Shown: piece after piece, positions 17,535-30,723 of the stretch
Position numbering within the stretch: the stretch's first letter is position 1
How the letters are laid out: each line of letters opens with the position of its first letter
Source: Macrocybe gigantea
Taxonomy: Eukaryota > Basidiomycota > Agaricomycetes > Agaricales > Callistosporiaceae
Direction of reading: 5' to 3'
Length of the DNA stretch: 64,000 nt
NCBI GenBank assembly: GCA_011319805.1
Contig: SJRY01000244.1
Location: 310,001 to 374,000 of the forward strand
Made by a program: the position numbers and the translations under genes
The notes under the pieces: generated by a model
Databases searched by the model: none
What the model was told of the DNA's origin: nothing
What the model saw: only the letters and a program-made list of their open reading frames with translations

Positions 17535-18660
17535 ATGCCTACCGCCATCCGACTCGGGAAAGCTGGTACTAGCAATACTGCCGTGAAACAATCAGAGCAG
17601 CTCTGTCTCGCCTGCTCTTCCTCTCTCCTACCATGGCGGACCAACAATGCCAGCGCCTCGTCATCCTCGTCACATTTTTCGGACGGAATATTCTTCACGT
17701 CCTGTTGTGAGCGGCCCATATGCCAGAGGTGCATCTCGTCCAATCCACGCCTGGCAAGATACAATCCCTGTCTAGCCTGCCTCAGCGGCGTTGCCGCCAT
17801 CTCTCATTCGGGGTCGCCAGGCTCGCGCCTTGGTCTCATGGATGCAAAGCAAAATATACTCAACGTAGATGGAGCTGTGAGAGACGAAGACACTTTTGTA
17901 GTCGGAGATGACGAGGATGAGGACGAGTCTCGAGATGACATAGTTTCCTCTCCATCCCCTCCGCTTTTGACCGCTTCTGAGGACAGAATAGTGCCACCAT
18001 CAGACTCTTCAATTGAGAGGAAGGCGAAGGACGCTCCTCTGAAGTATTATATCAGAGCCTCCGATACCCTTCAAGGTATCGCCTTCAAATTCAAAGTTAA
18101 CGTGAGCCCTCAGCGGTATAACAGTTTGTACGTTTTCCAACTGAGTCCTACAGGGCCATGAGCTGTGTCGCATCAATAAGCTGCCTTCGAGCACTCTCAA
18201 GACTACCCCTCATTTACTGCATACGCGGACGTATATCTTATTACCACCTTCAGCAGCCAGTGCTTCACCGTCTTCTCTGTTGAGCCCAGAGGATGAAAGA
18301 GAAAGAAAGATGGTGAGACAACATGAGATAGCAGGAAAGAGACTGCAGCTGCTGACGAAAGAAATGGATTGGCATGTTGCGAAAGCATATATCGACATAG
18401 CCGACATCCCAGAGGATGAGGAAGAGATGGCTTTCAAACAGAAAGAGAGCGGATTTGCTTCAGCGGCTGGCCCGTCATCTACTTTGGAATCTAGGGCTGT
18501 TGCGAGGTATCTGGATGATGAAGAGTGGGAAAGTCAACAGCGGAAGCATGGGAGACCTGTAGGTGCCATTGGCTTTCCATTTTTCCACAGCAAGGAGAGC
18601 GTGTTGTCTGGTGTAGATGTTAAGAAAGGCTCACGAAGCTGGTGGAAGTGGAAGGATTGA
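17535..18660 (+). CDS. Intracellular LysM-domain protein with a Cys-rich N-terminal zinc-binding-like region
   Basis: Starts at ATG 17535 and contains one intron (about 18103-18150) inside the LysM motif. Joined, the motif reads YYIRASDTLQGIAFKFKVN followed by GHELCRINKLP and a hydrophobic LHTRTYILLPP end, about 50 residues in all. There is no signal peptide. Residues about 20-85 contain CLAC, CCERPICQRC and NPCLAC, spaced like a RING or treble-clef zinc site. An acidic stretch (GDDEDEDESRDD) follows. The C-terminal part (18260-18660) is helical and charged and ends in SWWKWKD. The layout fits conserved fungal LysM proteins that stay in the cell rather than secreted chitin-binding effectors. 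Function unknown. Confidence 0.75.
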
Positions 18661-18879
18661 TACATGGGCAATTCTCTCCATGGAAGAAACCATCGTATTT
18701 ACGACCATATAGGACTTCATCGTCTTTATAATGTCCGCTTGTTACATTGGAGAGACGAAACAAACTATGACTTTCTCACTATCATGGCTTTTTCACTGGC
18801 CGGACAACGCCCCAACGCTCTCCCAGAAACTTGAAAAAGATAGTCACTCCCTAACCTCCTTGAAACGAGACGAAATTAC

Positions 18880-21141
18880 TCACTCGCATCTTTGGAGTAA
18901 AGCTGACGAAGTCTTGATAGCGCGAATATCAGCCTGGCCGGACTCGGTCCCGTTGAAAAGCATCTCTGTCTCGCCCAGCCATCTGTTCCAATCAGGCGTA
19001 ATGTTCGTGGGATCGGTTTTGATGTTGGGATCGAGGGCGAGCGCAAAGTTCAAAAACGATTCCGAGAAAGCCTTGTCGAAATCTGGGTTCTTGAACGGCG
19101 GGCCAGCAGGGTTTTGGCTGTAATATACCGTGAGCTACTGCGCGTCACTTGGAAGAGAACAACAAAGAGCTTACGAGGGGAAGTAGTAAATGACATCGTT
19201 ACCGTGTCCACCGGGAGGGACCGCGAATTCCGACTAGGGACATCGATAAGGGCATTCCTCCTGGTTAATAATATGACACTTACTTTAAACCCACGTCCGC
19301 CAAATGCTCTGAGGAGGAAATACGTCGGGCAGATGAAGATTGCTGAATGTACTCATCAATTTTGCACGTCCAGCCACGTCGAAGGACTGTGTATGCACCT
19401 TCGCCCATAATTGCAATCACTTGGAACAATCCATCGCCTAAATTACGGTATTGTGCAGCGGCGGCCTGTATTTCGCGTGGTCCAAAGTTTGGAAAAAGCT
19501 GTTTAACGTAATTCGCAACGTCCACGTTGGATGGAGTGGCTGGGTTGACGAAAAGGGCACCTTCGAAGGTATTAGTTACTGCCAAGACCCCTGCCTTTGG
19601 CGCACTATCAGAGAGCGAATATAATGCAGAACCCAACAGTCACGCACTCCGTTGACTTTGCGTTGTCTCAGTGCTTCTGTGGGTCGTTGCTGAATGAGAT
19701 CCCCATCTACGACCGGAACAAAGACGAATGTGCCAAAGAATCCGCTGTTCCCAATATTGACATTCGCTTGTTCAAGAACACCGGCATCAAGACTTCTGAG
19801 ACAGCTCAGCGTGTCCCTCTCGGAGGAACAACTATTCAAAGAATTTCGTTGATATCTCGACACCGAGGAAAACGGGGCAAAACTCACTTGGTTTGTTGGA
19901 CAACCTCGCTGTATAGAATCTGATATAGGAGTGTGATAAGGGGATGAGTCGTCAGGCACCATCGCAAAAGGAAACCGAACCTCGGGAATTCTATCGTTGT
20001 ATCGATACTCAGAAGGAAGGAACGTTGAACTCGTTATCGCCCCATGAAATAGAGGAGGATTCGTCTTGCCACCGTTGGCTATCACATGCTGGAAGACAGA
20101 GCCAGCGCCTGTTTGTGATAAGTTGTTCAGGAGGACAGAATACACAGTGCGATACTTACCTGCTGATTCGCCCCAAATGGTGACGCGTGCTGGGTCACCG
20201 CCGAACTTCTCAATCTGTTCTTGATGAGTTGGTTGTTCGTGGAACGAAGCACGATAGAACTTACATGCTGTTGCACCCACTTCAACGCGAATTCTTGATC
20301 CACTGAAGGATGAAGTTAATTCTCAAGTGACCGTAAAAAACAACTACACCGCACAAAGTCCAGCATTTAGTGCACCATTTTGTTTCACTTTGGTGCCAGG
20401 TAGGAAACCAAACACGCCGAGTCGGTACTGGATAACTACGGCGACCACGCCATTGTTCGATTCCCGTATGAGGTCCACCCCGTTGAAGATATCTGTGCCA
20501 CTAAATCCGGAAGCACTTCCTGACATGTAGCCACCCCTTTTCCCGAGGTTTAGCCAACATATTATGAGAGATATCTTGAAAAGGCGATGGCTTACCCATG
20601 GATCCATACTACAACCGGGCGTTTTTGTTTATCCGTGAGATCACCTGGAGAATAGACGCTACGAAGAATGAGAAGACATAATCAGTTCAGTCTAACGGGG
20701 CGCCGCTCATTCCACGCTACGGACTTTAGAAATAGACAGTCTTCTGTTTGGAAGAAAGCTCTCCTTTGATTTCGAAATGGAGTCGCTGGCGCATTTCCTT
20801 GCCCAGCAAAAAAACAAGTAGGAGGCTCTTCGTCTGCTAGTTGAATCCCGCTGACGGTTTCAGGTCGTTGAGGGGAACGCCACCTCAAATTGCCTGACAC
20901 AAATCGGTATTTCGTCCATGACGCTGTACCCAAGGTAACCGGTGAAATAGTTACCTGTCGGAGCTGCCGCATACCTCATACCGAGGAATTGCGTGGTTTG
21001 GGTAGTCGAATTGAAGACGCCCGCGTATTTGGCATAGCCAAGATCGACCACGGGATTGGCGGCGCTATGGACGACGAGAGGAGGAGTAGTCCAAGCAGAA
21101 ATGATGAACAGATTAGAGAAGAGACGGGTTAAGGTGGGCAT
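18880..21141 (-). CDS. Secreted type-B carboxylesterase/lipase
   Basis: Alpha/beta-hydrolase that cleaves carboxylic esters outside the cell. It starts at ATG 21141 with an N-terminal hydrophobic segment (LFSNLFIISAWTTPPLVV) that looks like a signal peptide. Family marks in order: FLGMRYAAAPTG; LRWRSPQRPE; EDCLFL; the oxyanion-hole motif VVVWIHGGGY; YRLGVFGFL; DQEFALKWVQQH; the nucleophile elbow GESAG (about 20165); a Glu/Asp region near VVDGDLI; and the catalytic His in GGHGNDVIYYF (about 19190-19220). It ends LLQRCE with the stop at 18882-18880. Many short introns, no clear break. About 540 residues, normal for the family. The substrate (lipid, sterol ester, xenobiotic or polyester) cannot be told from sequence. 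Confidence 0.88.
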
Positions 21142-22671
21142 CTCCAGAAGCAGGAATTTCGCAAGGGGCTAATACGAGAGATGAACTCATCATAACCGAT
21201 TGTTTTATGGACATTTAAGCAGCATTGCAAAGAATATTGATAATATTGACGTGATTTGAAAGCAAGTGTTGTAAACCTGATGCCGTCACGAGGACATAAG
21301 ATGGAAACGTCTTCAGATTCCAGATAGAATTCTTCCGAGATATGAGAAGGAACGAACACGAAAAGTTTCGCAAGGTCAGAGGTTATTTAGAACATTCCGA
21401 GCATTGTCTTCGGCCACTCCCTCACCAATCCGCCATAGAGCGTAGGCCGGGAGGGGAAGATAACGAGGACAAAATAACCACTCGATTTCGGAATGCCGAA
21501 AAGACAACGAGGCCTGGAACTCATTGGTGCCACTGAGCTCGTACCGCCCGGCATTAACGATCGGCTCATGATGTGATATGCCGGGCCGTGGGCATAAAAG
21601 GAATTGGCAGTAAGGCTTTCCATAGAATTATTAGTGTCTGTTCTCCTGGCCAGTATTATCAATGGCATGTTCAGCCTTACCTTGGGAATATCTGCCACGG
21701 CGCCTTCGTCGGACCAAAACAAGAACAACTAAATGACCTTGAACCTCTTTTTTTATCACGATATTTCCAGATGTCTCCTGTCCTTGTCCATTGTTATGAA
21801 GCTCGCGGCGACTGATTGCTATTGACCCAGCAATTTAGTCAGAACCACTAGGTCAATAGTGTTCGGAGTCAGTAAGTGTTGTGAAAAGTCGAGGCCTGAG
21901 CTGTGAAATCCCACAAAGCAGACGTTGCCTTAATGCATATAAGAAAACGTCCTACTTCAGGATCGAGGTCTCTTGTCCATGCCCATCTCTGTTCTAAACC
22001 AGGACTTTAAGTCGAGGATTTCCAGGGCTTTAACCAGGGCTTTCATGTCGCCGACATCATGCAATCCGGGCATACCCCGTGCAAGTCGGCCAGATTTTTC
22101 CTGGGGAAGAGGCCGTGTGCCCACATGGTGGAATTCCAGGTAGCGAAGACCTTAGGAGAAATCAAATCAGACGAAAGAACAGAAGAGCATCAACCGGACC
22201 TCGAGCGGCCTCAAAGAAGGATGATATAGACTGTTTGTCTCCTTCAAACACAAGCACACCAGGTTTCCCAGTCTTAGTTTACGTTAGATTCGACTGTGTA
22301 CAATGGTGAATTAGTATACTTTGACAAGGCCAGAGATGCTAGCTTGCGCTGCGTGGCGCTTCAGCCGCCGGAATTTGGATGGGCTAACTATATCTACCCA
22401 AGCATCAGGATACGCCCAATACATGCGCAGCAATGAATCCAACATACGATGCATGCGTGCTATGGAGATAAATAATAACGGCGGGGACATCAAGATTCAA
22501 AGCACTGGTTTTGCGTGATCCGTCCTGTGGGCGTGGTGATGTTGGTGAATGGTAGTCACGTGCAAGACGCGTCTTGCCACTGACAGCGACAAGACTGACT
22601 CTGTCCACTCATTTCCAGTGCTTCCCCTGATCATAGTAACCTCCTTGTTTACCTGGATTTCGCCCTGCTCG
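21142..22671. other. Intergenic region
   Basis: About 1.5 kb without a recognisable gene, between the esterase start and the polymerase eta start. Open frames are short and overlapping. Around 22000-22050 a phrase of the type ccagg-gcttta is repeated imperfectly three times. The esterase promoter should lie at the left and the polymerase promoter at the right. Confidence 0.4.
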
Positions 22672-25166
22672 ATGAACTCGCCGAGGAAGGCGTCGAATTT
22701 GTGGAAGGGGAAATCCACAGCCCCCCAACCAGAAGACGCTAGTGATCCCTACAATCCCACCATAACTTATCGCCAGATTCTATCTCAGAATCTTGGGGTC
22801 AGAGACCCACTCCGTGTCATTGCCTTATGCGATAGTGACGCCTTCTATGCTAACTGCGAAATGGTCCGCCTAGGAATCGATAAGGACACGCCTCTTGTTG
22901 TTTTACAATGGCAAGCGATCATTGCGGTAAATTATGCCGCCCGCAAATACGGGATATCACGGATGGATAAAATTACGGACGCCCAGAAGCGCTGTCCCGA
23001 ACTGGTCGTCGTACATGTCGCCACTTATAAAGAAGGGGAGAAGGAACCGGGTTACTGGGATGATGTAGACACTACTACGCATAAGGTATCTGGTGTCGAC
23101 GCCAAAAAATTCTATCGTCTTTTTGATGGTTGTTCGATGGGAACAGGTTTCTCTAGACTATTACCGTCAAGAAAGCATGAAGATTAGCGCCATGTTCAAG
23201 GAAGCGCTGCCTGGCTGCGAAATAGGTGGGTCAAGCGGCGCTAGGAAGAACGAATCTCACATTCACCGGATGCAGAAAAAGCGTCCATTGATGAAGCATT
23301 CATCGACTTCACAAAGCGTGTCCGTGAAATTCTTCTTGAGAGATATCCTTATCTGGCTCAGATCCCTCCCAACGCGCCTTTTGGGCCTGATACACCTTTA
23401 CCTCCACCACCCTCTATCAACTGGCATCCTGCTGGACTGATCATACCTAGCGTACCTGTTTCCTCGAATGATTCTGCAGCCGGCTCAAGCTCGCCACACC
23501 GTGCACCGCTTGAAGACGATGGGTCGGTATCAACTTGGCATGATGTCGCTATAAACTGCGCTTCTGAACTAATGGCCAAAGCGCGAGAAGAAGTTTACAC
23601 TAAACTGGGCTATTCCACATCCGCTGTAAGCAAATAACTGCCCGCTGGGGACATTGCCCTGAATTAGGCTTTAGGGAATTGCGAAGAATAAGTTTCTTGC
23701 CAAAGTACGTTCTGAACGCATAGTCTGATTAACGGCACTGGCACTTACTCCTGCACATAGTTAACGGCATCTTACAAGAAGCCCAACGGACAAGTGGGTA
23801 TATGCAATGTTTCTCGCCAAATTTAATCTTGACCAGGCGCTAGAGTATCCTCAAAAATTCTGCCATAGCCGCTTACTTGAACCCCATGCCTTTCCAGAAG
23901 GTCGTCACCCTTGTGAACTATAACAGTGATATACCGAATAATTTCCCTGTTGACAGATTCGGTTCCTCGGTGGCAAACTTGGCAAAGCACTAGCCAAAGA
24001 GTTTGATGCTACCACTGTTGGCGATTTACTGTGAGTCTTGTAGGTGTTCTAGATGTTCAATATTCCATCTGAATCATGCGTTGATTTGATTCAGTTCTAT
24101 TGATCTGGGTGCATCGAACCAACTTAATTACCAGAAATGGTGAACTGATTCAAACTCTAGAAGAGTTGCAGAACAAGTTCGGGGAGGATTCCATCTGGGT
24201 CTACGAAGTTCTCCGGTCAGTCAACTGTTGTTTCGCAATTTATCCACCTTTGACCGCTTCCGCAGAGGTATTGACAGATCGGAAGGTTCCTTGATCTTGG
24301 CTGCACCGACTCCGTTCTTCATGCTGACACATGATACTTCCGTTTCATAGTCAAGGAGAAATCCTCAATGAATAAAAGCATGTTGGCATCTAAGAACCTT
24401 CCGAAGCCCATTACGAATGCGTCAGAGGGTTTTCACTGGATCCGCGTGCTTGCTGCGGAACTTGCCTTGCGTCTGAACAACGCCCGGCAGATAAGCCCCA
24501 ATTTATGGCCAAAGACGATCGTGTTGCACGCAAAGAAAGGTCAGCAGTTGAAGGCAAATTAATATCATTTTCGACAGGTGTCCGACTCTCCCTTCCTTTC
24601 TAGGTTACGAAGCTGGACGTTCGAAACAGGCTCCATTCCCATTCACCCGAGATTTGACGGTCGATTATATTGCGGCAGCGGGCGACAAACTCTGGAAGGA
24701 GCTCGTAGGCACCAACGTTGCCATGAAAGTGACCAGCGTTCAGCTTGCCTTCGCTGGGGTAGAGACGGCAGAGACAGGCCAACAAAGCATTGAAGGCTTT
24801 TTCAAGGCTGGGCATCCCGGAAAGAGGCCAAGAGATGACAATAAATCTGATGAGTCTCAAACCGGACTGTCCGGCGTTGCGTTGGCCGACCACGTTGATC
24901 CAGGTGGTTGGAGTGCAGACAACGTGCACGCGTCTTCATTTAAATGCCAACGTTGCGGACGAACCATCACGCTTCCAGAAAACGTGCTGGGTATTGAGGA
25001 GACCGTCGAGAAGGAGGCCCTTGCAGTTCTCAAGGTCGAACATGACGACTTCCATTTCGCTCAAGACCTTGCGAAGTCCGAAAGCAGCAGACTCGATGCC
25101 GAAAACTCTTTAAAACAAAATCATCACCCGCCAAGAAAAAAAGACGGAAAGAGGTTGTTGGCATAG
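22672..25166 (+). CDS. RAD30: DNA polymerase eta (Y-family translesion polymerase)
   Basis: Nuclear polymerase that copies past UV dimers. I chose ATG 22672 (MNSPRKASNLW); the frame is open further upstream. Palm motifs: ALCDSDAFYANCE with the first metal Asp; AVNYAARKYGI; then LDYYRQES joined across an intron at about 23084-23145; KASIDEAFIDFTKRV with the second acidic pair. GIAKNKFLAKL and ASYKKPNGQ precede the thumb, and RFLGGKLGKAL is the hairpin. The little-finger domain runs about 24360-24770. The tail holds a PIP box QQSIEGFF (about 24780), a basic KRPRDD, and a UBZ ubiquitin-binding finger (CQRC ... HDDFHFAQDLAK, about 24948-25075). It ends with basic KKDGKRLLA. All introns join in frame and the gene looks intact. 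The acidic residues needed for catalysis are present. Confidence 0.93.
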
Positions 25167-25629
25167 AGCGGTTCTTTAATAGAACGTGATGTTGTATGAC
25201 GCCTTTTGGAAATGATGGTTGCGACGTGCAGATATCTGTAAGGTTCTCTCCCTATGTCACCTTGTGGACATATCATTGATGAACATGGGAAAAGGATCGC
25301 CTTCGTCGTACGATCCTGTCTAAGCATGTGCAAACACAGCGCCACGCATTTCGGGATATGGGCAAACATGGAATTCGACTCTTCGCTCCTCACCTTCGAG
25401 TCGACTTCTTCCGTTCTTCTTTTTTTTTTTTTTCATTTTCCCTTTTCTTTTGTTCGTTCAGGACAGGTTCCCCACAGTGTCTAAACGTCGTCGTTGACGA
25501 TACGGCGCAGGACGACCAACTCTTCTAAGTTTCTGACCACTCGGCATTCACATTTCTGTCGGGGACGATCGTCGCTCTTTTTTATTCTAACATTCTGTCG
25601 TGATATCAGGACATTCAATCGGAAGTCCT
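25167..25629. other. Intergenic region upstream of the receptor gene
   Basis: Contains the 3' end of polymerase eta and the leader of the 7TM receptor gene. A long T-rich tract (about 25421-25450) is probably part of the promoter or 5' leader. No gene is visible. Confidence 0.4.
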
Positions 25630-27919
25630 ATGTCTGGACCACTCTTTGTTCCGTATCTACAAAGAGAGCTTGGCGGAGCCACCGTATGTTTCGCCGCCAT
25701 CCAACCCATCGCCGCTCTGACCTTTGACCTTCTTGCTGTGACTCCTCACAGGCTGTCAATGTTTTCGCGCTCCTTTCATCCTTTGCCCTTGCTTCTGTTG
25801 CTGCCCGCGTAGTCTGGTTGGCCGTTCGTCGTTACATATCTCCCGACGCTGTCAAGCCAAGGGAATATGTCTTCTTCAGCACGCAATTGGGGCATTATGC
25901 TACATGTCTTCTTTTCGCAAACCTGTTCATCGACCTTGCTGGGCTGATTGGTATTAAGTGGCTCGTCGACAAAGGTATCACAGAAGGTACGGTCATCACC
26001 TCAGCGTGATGTAAAACGATGTTGATTGTTCATCTGCTAAAGGTCCGCTATGCACAACTCAAGGCATGTCGGCACGTTATCTTAAGAGTAGAAACGGATG
26101 ATTGAGCATTGCTATCACGTTTATAGCCATCCTAATGCAGATTGGGAATTGGTCCACTGCGTACTTCACAGTTACGATCGCGGTGCATACTTTCAATTCC
26201 TTGGTGTTGCGAAGGCGTCAATCTGCTCTTGTTTGCGTGATCACTGCCTTCATTGGTTGGACATCTGCCGCCATCCTTGGTATGCTGGCACTTGCTACAA
26301 GGACAAAAGTGAAGCTAACTAACTATGTTAAATTGCCTTAGCGGCCGGACCTTTTACGAGTCCCTCGAGTTACAAGTTCGGCCCTGGCTATGGGATAGAT
26401 GGTTATCGTGTGGCGTGAGATCGGTCTACCTCAAGGCTCAATTTTTCTTCCATCTTTTCCCTGTGCGCGTCCCAGGAACTGCGTTTTATTGAGTTTTGCA
26501 GATTGCTGACGTTCAACCCCTAATTTCTTGATTAGATTTTTGTTGCATCCGTTCTTTCTGCCATCCTTTACTCCATCATTTTCCTCGTCTTGCGTGGAAC
26601 GCTGCACATCAAGGGCGGTATCAAGCTCACATTTGACCCAAACACAAGATGGGTGGTCGGCGACAGCGAGAACTATCACCGCTTTGTTGCTCGGATCGCA
26701 AGAAGCATGCTGTGGTATCCTGCCGGTAGGTCGCAGTTCCCTAAACTTGTCCAGCTTGGGGACTGATTGTGTCTGCAGCGTATATTGCACTTTTGATTCC
26801 GTACTCTGTCACGCGCCTACTTGCTATTTCCGGTTTCACCGTGGCTTTCGAGTCCAAGATCTTTGCCTACGTTTGCTGGTTCATGCTTGGTTTGTCTCTC
26901 TCGGTTCAGTGGGCGCTGCAATCAAGCTGATATTTCGGAAGGAATCGTCAACGTTCTACTCCTTTACAACACCTTCCGAGTATTGGGCCCTGCCTTTGAT
27001 GGGCAAATGTCTGCAAGATCGCAACAAGACAATGAAAGCTTTGCATCGCCGGAAGATGTCAGGCGATACAGTCCATCCATCTCCAAAGGGCAGGGTGTCA
27101 ATGAGAAACACCACCAGTATCCCACTCCGCCCCATCAGCTGAATACGACCGAGATGTACACCCAGGCGAGCCCGGTGTCGTCCATCAAGCCGCTGCTTCC
27201 TGTCCATCAAGAAAGAGTGGCAAGCGTTCAGAGTTACTACAGCTACCCTACCTCACCTTCTATTGGACGCACGATCACGCCCGTCGACGAGCTTGAGCGC
27301 ACTCTGAGCCAGCCTGAGCCGGCAGCCCAGAAATTCGTCACCTCTGAGCGCCTCAAATATGAGCATGGACGTCAGTCCTCGACTGACTCGGTGAGCCTCC
27401 CCGCGCCGCCGCGCTCGACACGCTCCCCGGTGCAGCACTACCCGAGCATCGAGAGCATCCGCACGCCCGTTAGGACCGTAAAAGGTATCTGGACGCCGGT
27501 GAGCCCCATATGGATCGACAGCAGTCAACCCACACGCTCGGCAAGCCCCACAGCGATGAGCGGGTGCGCGACAGCACCAATTCGGCGCTCTCGGTCGAGC
27601 TAGACACGTCTAACAGTGTGTGGCGGTCGCGCCAGCAGCTCTCCCCGCCGCCGACATCGACGTCAGTTCAGGGTAGCGGTGCACCTGTCCAACCCTTGCT
27701 CAGCGCGTTCAACAGTGGGTTCCCTGCTGGCGGCTCGTCCAACCCCGGTTCGCCCAGGTCTATAAGACCTCTTCCTAATCTGCCCGTCACAGCCGGTCGT
27801 TCTCCGCTGTGCCCACGATCGGGCCCGCACCGGCAGGGAGACAGCGGGCCGTGCTGCCTTTGGGAATGGATGCATATGGGCATGTGCGGTCTTCCTCGAC
27901 ACAGACGCGACCGTTTTGA
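25630..27919 (+). CDS. Seven-transmembrane G-protein-coupled receptor, cAMP-receptor/GPR1-like class
   Basis: Starts at ATG 25630 (MSGPLFVPYLQREL). Split exons encode hydrophobic helices: NVFALLSSFALASVAARVVW; FFSTQLGHYATCLLFANLF; a loop GIKWLVDKGITEG (an extracellular Cys-bearing loop normally follows); IGNWSTAYFTVTIAVHTFN; LVCVITAFIGWTSAAIL; IFVASVLSAILYSIIFLVLR; and IALLIPYSVTRLL with MLWYPA before it. This order matches the fungal cAMP-receptor-like/Git3-type receptors thought to sense nutrients through G proteins. A Ser/Pro-rich cytoplasmic tail of about 250 residues follows the last helix. In the tail the best reading changes frame near 27500-27540 and again near 27798. The last part reads VLPLGMDAYGHV and ends TQTRPF with TGA at 27917-27919. 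Without the shift the protein would end at 27603. The ligand is unknown. Confidence 0.75.
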
Positions 27920-28163
27920 AGCAAACAAAGGTTAAAGGATGCTTTCTTAGCAACGGACTGCAATAGAGCGAGATTACTAGTGCAACAGGGACAATCTTGG
28001 ACAGACACTTCGTAGGCTTTCGCATTATCCTGATTTATGTCAACGTTACGAGACGCTGTGCGATCCATTAAATATTAGCATTTGTGCAGTACGAGCTGTT
28101 TCGGCGGTTGTTCTCTGCGCGTGTGACCGGTTGGCCACGAACCAAACAACCCTTGTAACTGTA

Positions 28164-28175
28164 ACTGACGTCAGT
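28164..28175. promoter_or_regulatory. CRE-type palindrome (TGACGTCA core) upstream of the CIA30 gene
   Basis: A perfect 12-base palindrome containing the TGACGTCA core recognised by CREB/ATF-type bZIP factors. It lies 40 bases before the CIA30 start codon at 28216. Site identity is seen directly; a regulatory role is inference. Confidence 0.4.
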
Positions 28176-28215
28176 AAAACATTGTAATCCTTTGTCAAAT
28201 TCTGGTCTTGCTAGA

Positions 28216-29267
28216 ATGACTTATTGGTCGAGAACAAGCCAGCTCATCAGGGACAATGCAGTCAAAGGTTAGCAGCATTCAGTTCATCCCAAATAGCTCG
28301 GCGTTGACACACGCGACTCGCCCGGAACCCCGGCAGTCCTGAAGATGCAAGGCGCTGACGCACCCTCGCGCATACCGCGGACGCTTTTTGCGTTCAACAC
28401 GCCCGAGGACGTCCGGCTGTTCGCGACCGGTTGCGATGCTGACATTGGTGGGACGTCAAGCGTCCACCTCGACCTCGACGAGACGCCAACGAACAACGAG
28501 TCGATTGGCAGACGTGCGACGGGCAGGTTCTGGGGCGAGATGCGGCTCGGCGTCAAGCCCGGGCTGGAGGGCAAGCTGCGAGGCGGATACGCTGGGTTTC
28601 GAAACAAGGTGCGGGAATAGGAAGACGAATGCATCTCTCGATGTTGAGGGAGCTGACCACTCACGCCCTTTCTCCCTTTTCATTTTTTTTTCCCATTTGT
28701 ACTTCCGTTTTGGCCGGTCCTTCCTAAAGCCGCGACCGACGCTGTTCGGCAACGTGATGGAGGACGTTTCGAACCACAAGTACCTCGCGCTGCGGCTGCG
28801 CGTGGCGGGCGATCCGCGAACGCACAACTCGTACTTTGTCAACATCCAGACGGACGGGCCCATCTCTACAGACCTATGGCAGCACCGGCTGTACTTTCAG
28901 CGGCGGGACAACTCATGGGAGGACGTCTACGTCAGTGCTCTCTCCCTCTTTCCTGTTATCATGCACATATATCGAGTTTTTTTTTTCTCCGCTTTGTTCC
29001 TCAGATCCCGTTTGACAATTTCGTTCGAACCAATTCGGGCGAAATGTCCGAGGACCAGATCAAGATGTACCGCGAGAAAATTCGTAGCATAGGCATATCG
29101 CTGCTCGGTGGGAACAGCGGTGCATCGGGCAGCTACGAGTTAGGCATCGACTCGATACGCATCGTCAACGACGAAGACGTAAAACGCACACTCCGTCAGT
29201 ATCCAAACCCGTCCACAAGAAATAGACTGATATATCCTATTGTACAGCCAAGACAGAAAAGCAGTAA
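28216..29267 (+). CDS. CIA30/NDUFAF1-type complex I assembly protein
   Basis: Starts at ATG 28216 (MTYWSRTSQLIRDNAVK). A first intron (about 28268-28336) joins to LKMQGADAPSRIPRTLFAFN. The CIA30 domain shows LFAFNTPEDVRLFATGCD, GRFWGEMRL, YAGFRNK, then after an intron YLALRLRVAGDPRTHNSYFVNIQTDG, LYFQRRD, EDVYIPFDNFVRTN, and KIRSIGISLLGG with SYELGIDSIRI. The last exon joins at about 29198/29250 and ends PKTEKQ with TAA at 29265-29267. CIA30 proteins help assemble mitochondrial complex I. A classical targeting peptide is not obvious, but the N-terminus is basic. Four introns, no frame break. Confidence 0.87.
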
Positions 29268-29598
29268 ACTGCCCATGTCTTTTCTTGTATATCAATGTAC
29301 AAAAGCGATGCTCTAGATTCAATTTCATTTTGTGGTATGCTCAGAATATGAATGGACCCAAAGAACAATTCCGAGGCCTGACGGCCTAATACATGTACAC
29401 ATAAAATGCTTCATAATCCTAGCCAAGCAAAGAGAAACCTTCCGGAAAGTGTAGAGAGGAAATCCAAGTAGGGAGATGGCTATAAGCGGAGGGAAAAAAA
29501 CCGGAAAAGAAGGAGATAGAGCACAGTATGAAGGAAAGGGAAGTGAAGAAAAAGAACAAAGTGAAAAAGAGCAAGGACGAGGGAAATTGGTAAGAGGA

Positions 29599-30723
<1,125 letters not shown>

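Noticed and set aside
22000..22060. Imperfect tandem phrases around ccagg-gcttta as a minisatellite
   Set aside because: Only three irregular copies, too few and too divergent to call a repeat array.
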